Shown: positions 63,397 to 64,000 of the stretch, one piece after another | Layout of the letters: each line of letters begins with the position of its first letter | Position numbering within the stretch: position 1 is the stretch's first letter | NCBI GenBank assembly: GCA_963817035.1 | Contig: CAWFMM010000003.1 | Span: 434,001 to 498,000 of the forward strand | Length of the DNA stretch: 64,000 bases | Direction: 5' to 3' | Origin: AC-49 sp963817035 | GTDB lineage: Bacteria > Actinomycetota > Thermoleophilia > Solirubrobacterales > Solirubrobacteraceae | The notes under the pieces: generated by a model | Databases searched by the model: none | What the model saw: the letters and a program-made list of their open reading frames with translations, nothing else | What the model was told of the DNA's origin: nothing | Translations under genes and position numbers: made by a program

Positions 63397-64000
63397 TCAA
63401 CCGACGATGAAGCCGGTGCCCTTCACCGCCTTGAGGATCTGCGCCATCGACGCGCCGACCTCGTAGGAGCCCGACGGGGAGATCGGCTTGTTGATGAGCT
63501 CGGCGACGGCGCCCGCGTGGCGGGCCTCGACGGCGAGGATGCTCGCCGCGACGCCGAGGTACGCGGGGTTCTTGAAGTTGCCCGCCTGCCCCAGGTAGGC
63601 CTGCACGCCGGCGTTCTCCAGCGTGTGGGCCGTGTCGAGGAACTTGGCCTGGCTGGTCACTGCGGCGCCGAAGTCGAACTTCGGCGACTTGACCGCGTTG
63701 GCGCCGAGCGCCTTCCTGAGGCCCTCGACATGCGCCTGCTCGACCGGAGCGATCTGCTTGGCGAACGCCGAGGCCGGGCCGCGCAGGCCGGCCTTGGCCA
63801 GGGCCTGCTTGTAGAACGCGGCCTCGAGATACTCGAGCGTCAGCGCGTAGTTGAGGATTGCGATGTCGCCCTTGGCCGACGGCTTGGTCGCCGCGGCGGC
63901 GAAGGACGGCAGGCCACCGAGCAGAGCGCTGCCACCGAGCAGACCGCCACCGGCGATCGCGCTGCGACGGAAGAAATCTCCGCGACCGAAGCCGGCGGCC
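63397..64000 (-). CDS. Tat-exported ferritin-like domain protein, 5' end outside the window
   Basis: The frame is open from the right edge to 63397, giving 200 residues. It begins GFGRGDFFRRSAIAGGGLLG, a twin-arginine signal (FFRRSAIA) with a hydrophobic stretch and a cut near FAAAA. The mature part is a four-helix bundle of the ferritin-like/desiccation-related kind: ILNYALTLEYLEAAFYKQAL, APVEQAHVEGLRKALGANAV, HTLENAGVQAYLGQAG and ILAVEARHAGAVAELINKP. Glu and His at the usual positions could bind a di-metal site, although the third helix has Gln. The Tat signal fits the tatA genes at the other end. Confidence 0.85.
   Translation of the reverse strand, partial: AAGFGRGDFFRRSAIAGGGLLGGSALLGGLPSFAAAATKPSAKGDIAILNYALTLEYLEAAFYKQALAKAGLRGPASAFAKQIAPVEQAHVEGLRKALGANAVKSPKFDFGAAVTSQAKFLDTAHTLENAGVQAYLGQAGNFKNPAYLGVAASILAVEARHAGAVAELINKPISPSGSYEVGASMAQILKAVKGTGFIVG

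Noticed and set aside
1..64000. tRNA, rRNA and CRISPR arrays
   Set aside because: No T-loop-type GTTCGAATC pattern with a matching cloverleaf, no rRNA segment and no regularly spaced direct repeats were seen by eye.

Overview
The window is very GC-rich, densely coding chromosomal DNA. Codons end mostly in G or C, GTG starts are frequent, and genes are packed with ATGA, GTGA and TGATG overlaps. The gene content suggests a high-GC actinobacterium of the Thermoleophilia/Solirubrobacterales kind: a complete 14-gene complex I operon, a FAS-II cluster carrying a propionyl-CoA-carboxylase-type carboxyltransferase, an InhA-like FabI, many apparently leaderless promoters and PIN-domain toxins. The lineage is an inference; no rRNA or tRNA gene was seen.

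Layout. 1-9.2 kb is housekeeping and envelope: two TatA-type proteins, a 780-residue membrane protein with a phosphatase-like outer domain, a STAS protein, serS, a cytochrome c and a cupredoxin-like lipoprotein, a folded-looking intergenic stretch, an EAL-HDOD protein and a TolB-like propeller. At 9.27-9.54 kb lies a 273-bp imperfect palindromic element. 10.06-24.73 kb is nuoABCDEFGHIJKLMN in canonical order, nearly every junction overlapping. 24.87-29.5 kb holds a cysteine-less Rrf2/CymR-like regulator, an acetyltransferase and a sulfate ABC transporter operon (binding protein, CysT, CysW, CysA) with a palindrome at its promoter. A double-domain ThyX-like protein and a cyclic-nucleotide-binding protein follow. 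32.1-38 kb is fabD-fabH-fabG-acpP-fabF-carboxyltransferase-tetR; a Phd/PIN toxin-antitoxin pair, fabI, two acyl-CoA synthetases, a DsbA-like protein and a GAF-GGDEF cyclase fill 38-45.5 kb. Two copies of a roughly 260-bp intergenic repeat lie at 31.7 and 42.1 kb. 45.6-59.2 kb carries small membrane proteins, a degenerate alpha/beta-hydrolase with a micro-protein, HAD, GNAT, Bax-inhibitor-1, peroxiredoxin, Fpg/Nei, SixA, CtaG, aldehyde dehydrogenase, ArsR-like, cyclophilin and DEAD-box helicase genes. 59.2-63.4 kb looks accessory or decaying: a second VapBC pair, a remnant of a DUF4143-type ATPase gene, a frameshifted quinone oxidoreductase, a PfkB kinase with uneven codon use and a frameshifted subtilase. 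The window ends inside a Tat-exported ferritin-like gene.

How the genes fit together. Complex I, cytochrome c, the cupredoxin and CtaG indicate aerobic respiration. Sulfate uptake is probably under the neighbouring Rrf2 regulator. The fab cluster, fabI and Acs serve fatty-acid synthesis from acetyl units. The GGDEF protein (and perhaps the degenerate EAL protein) belongs to cyclic-di-GMP signalling.

Most notable beyond gene calls: the palindromic element and the two-copy hairpin repeat; three genes (cysT, a GNAT gene, ctaG) whose conserved N-termini can only be reached from CTG, two of them through a CTGA stop-start overlap; a recurring TANNNT hexamer 6-8 nt before start codons; and a hairpin between a toxin and its antitoxin gene.
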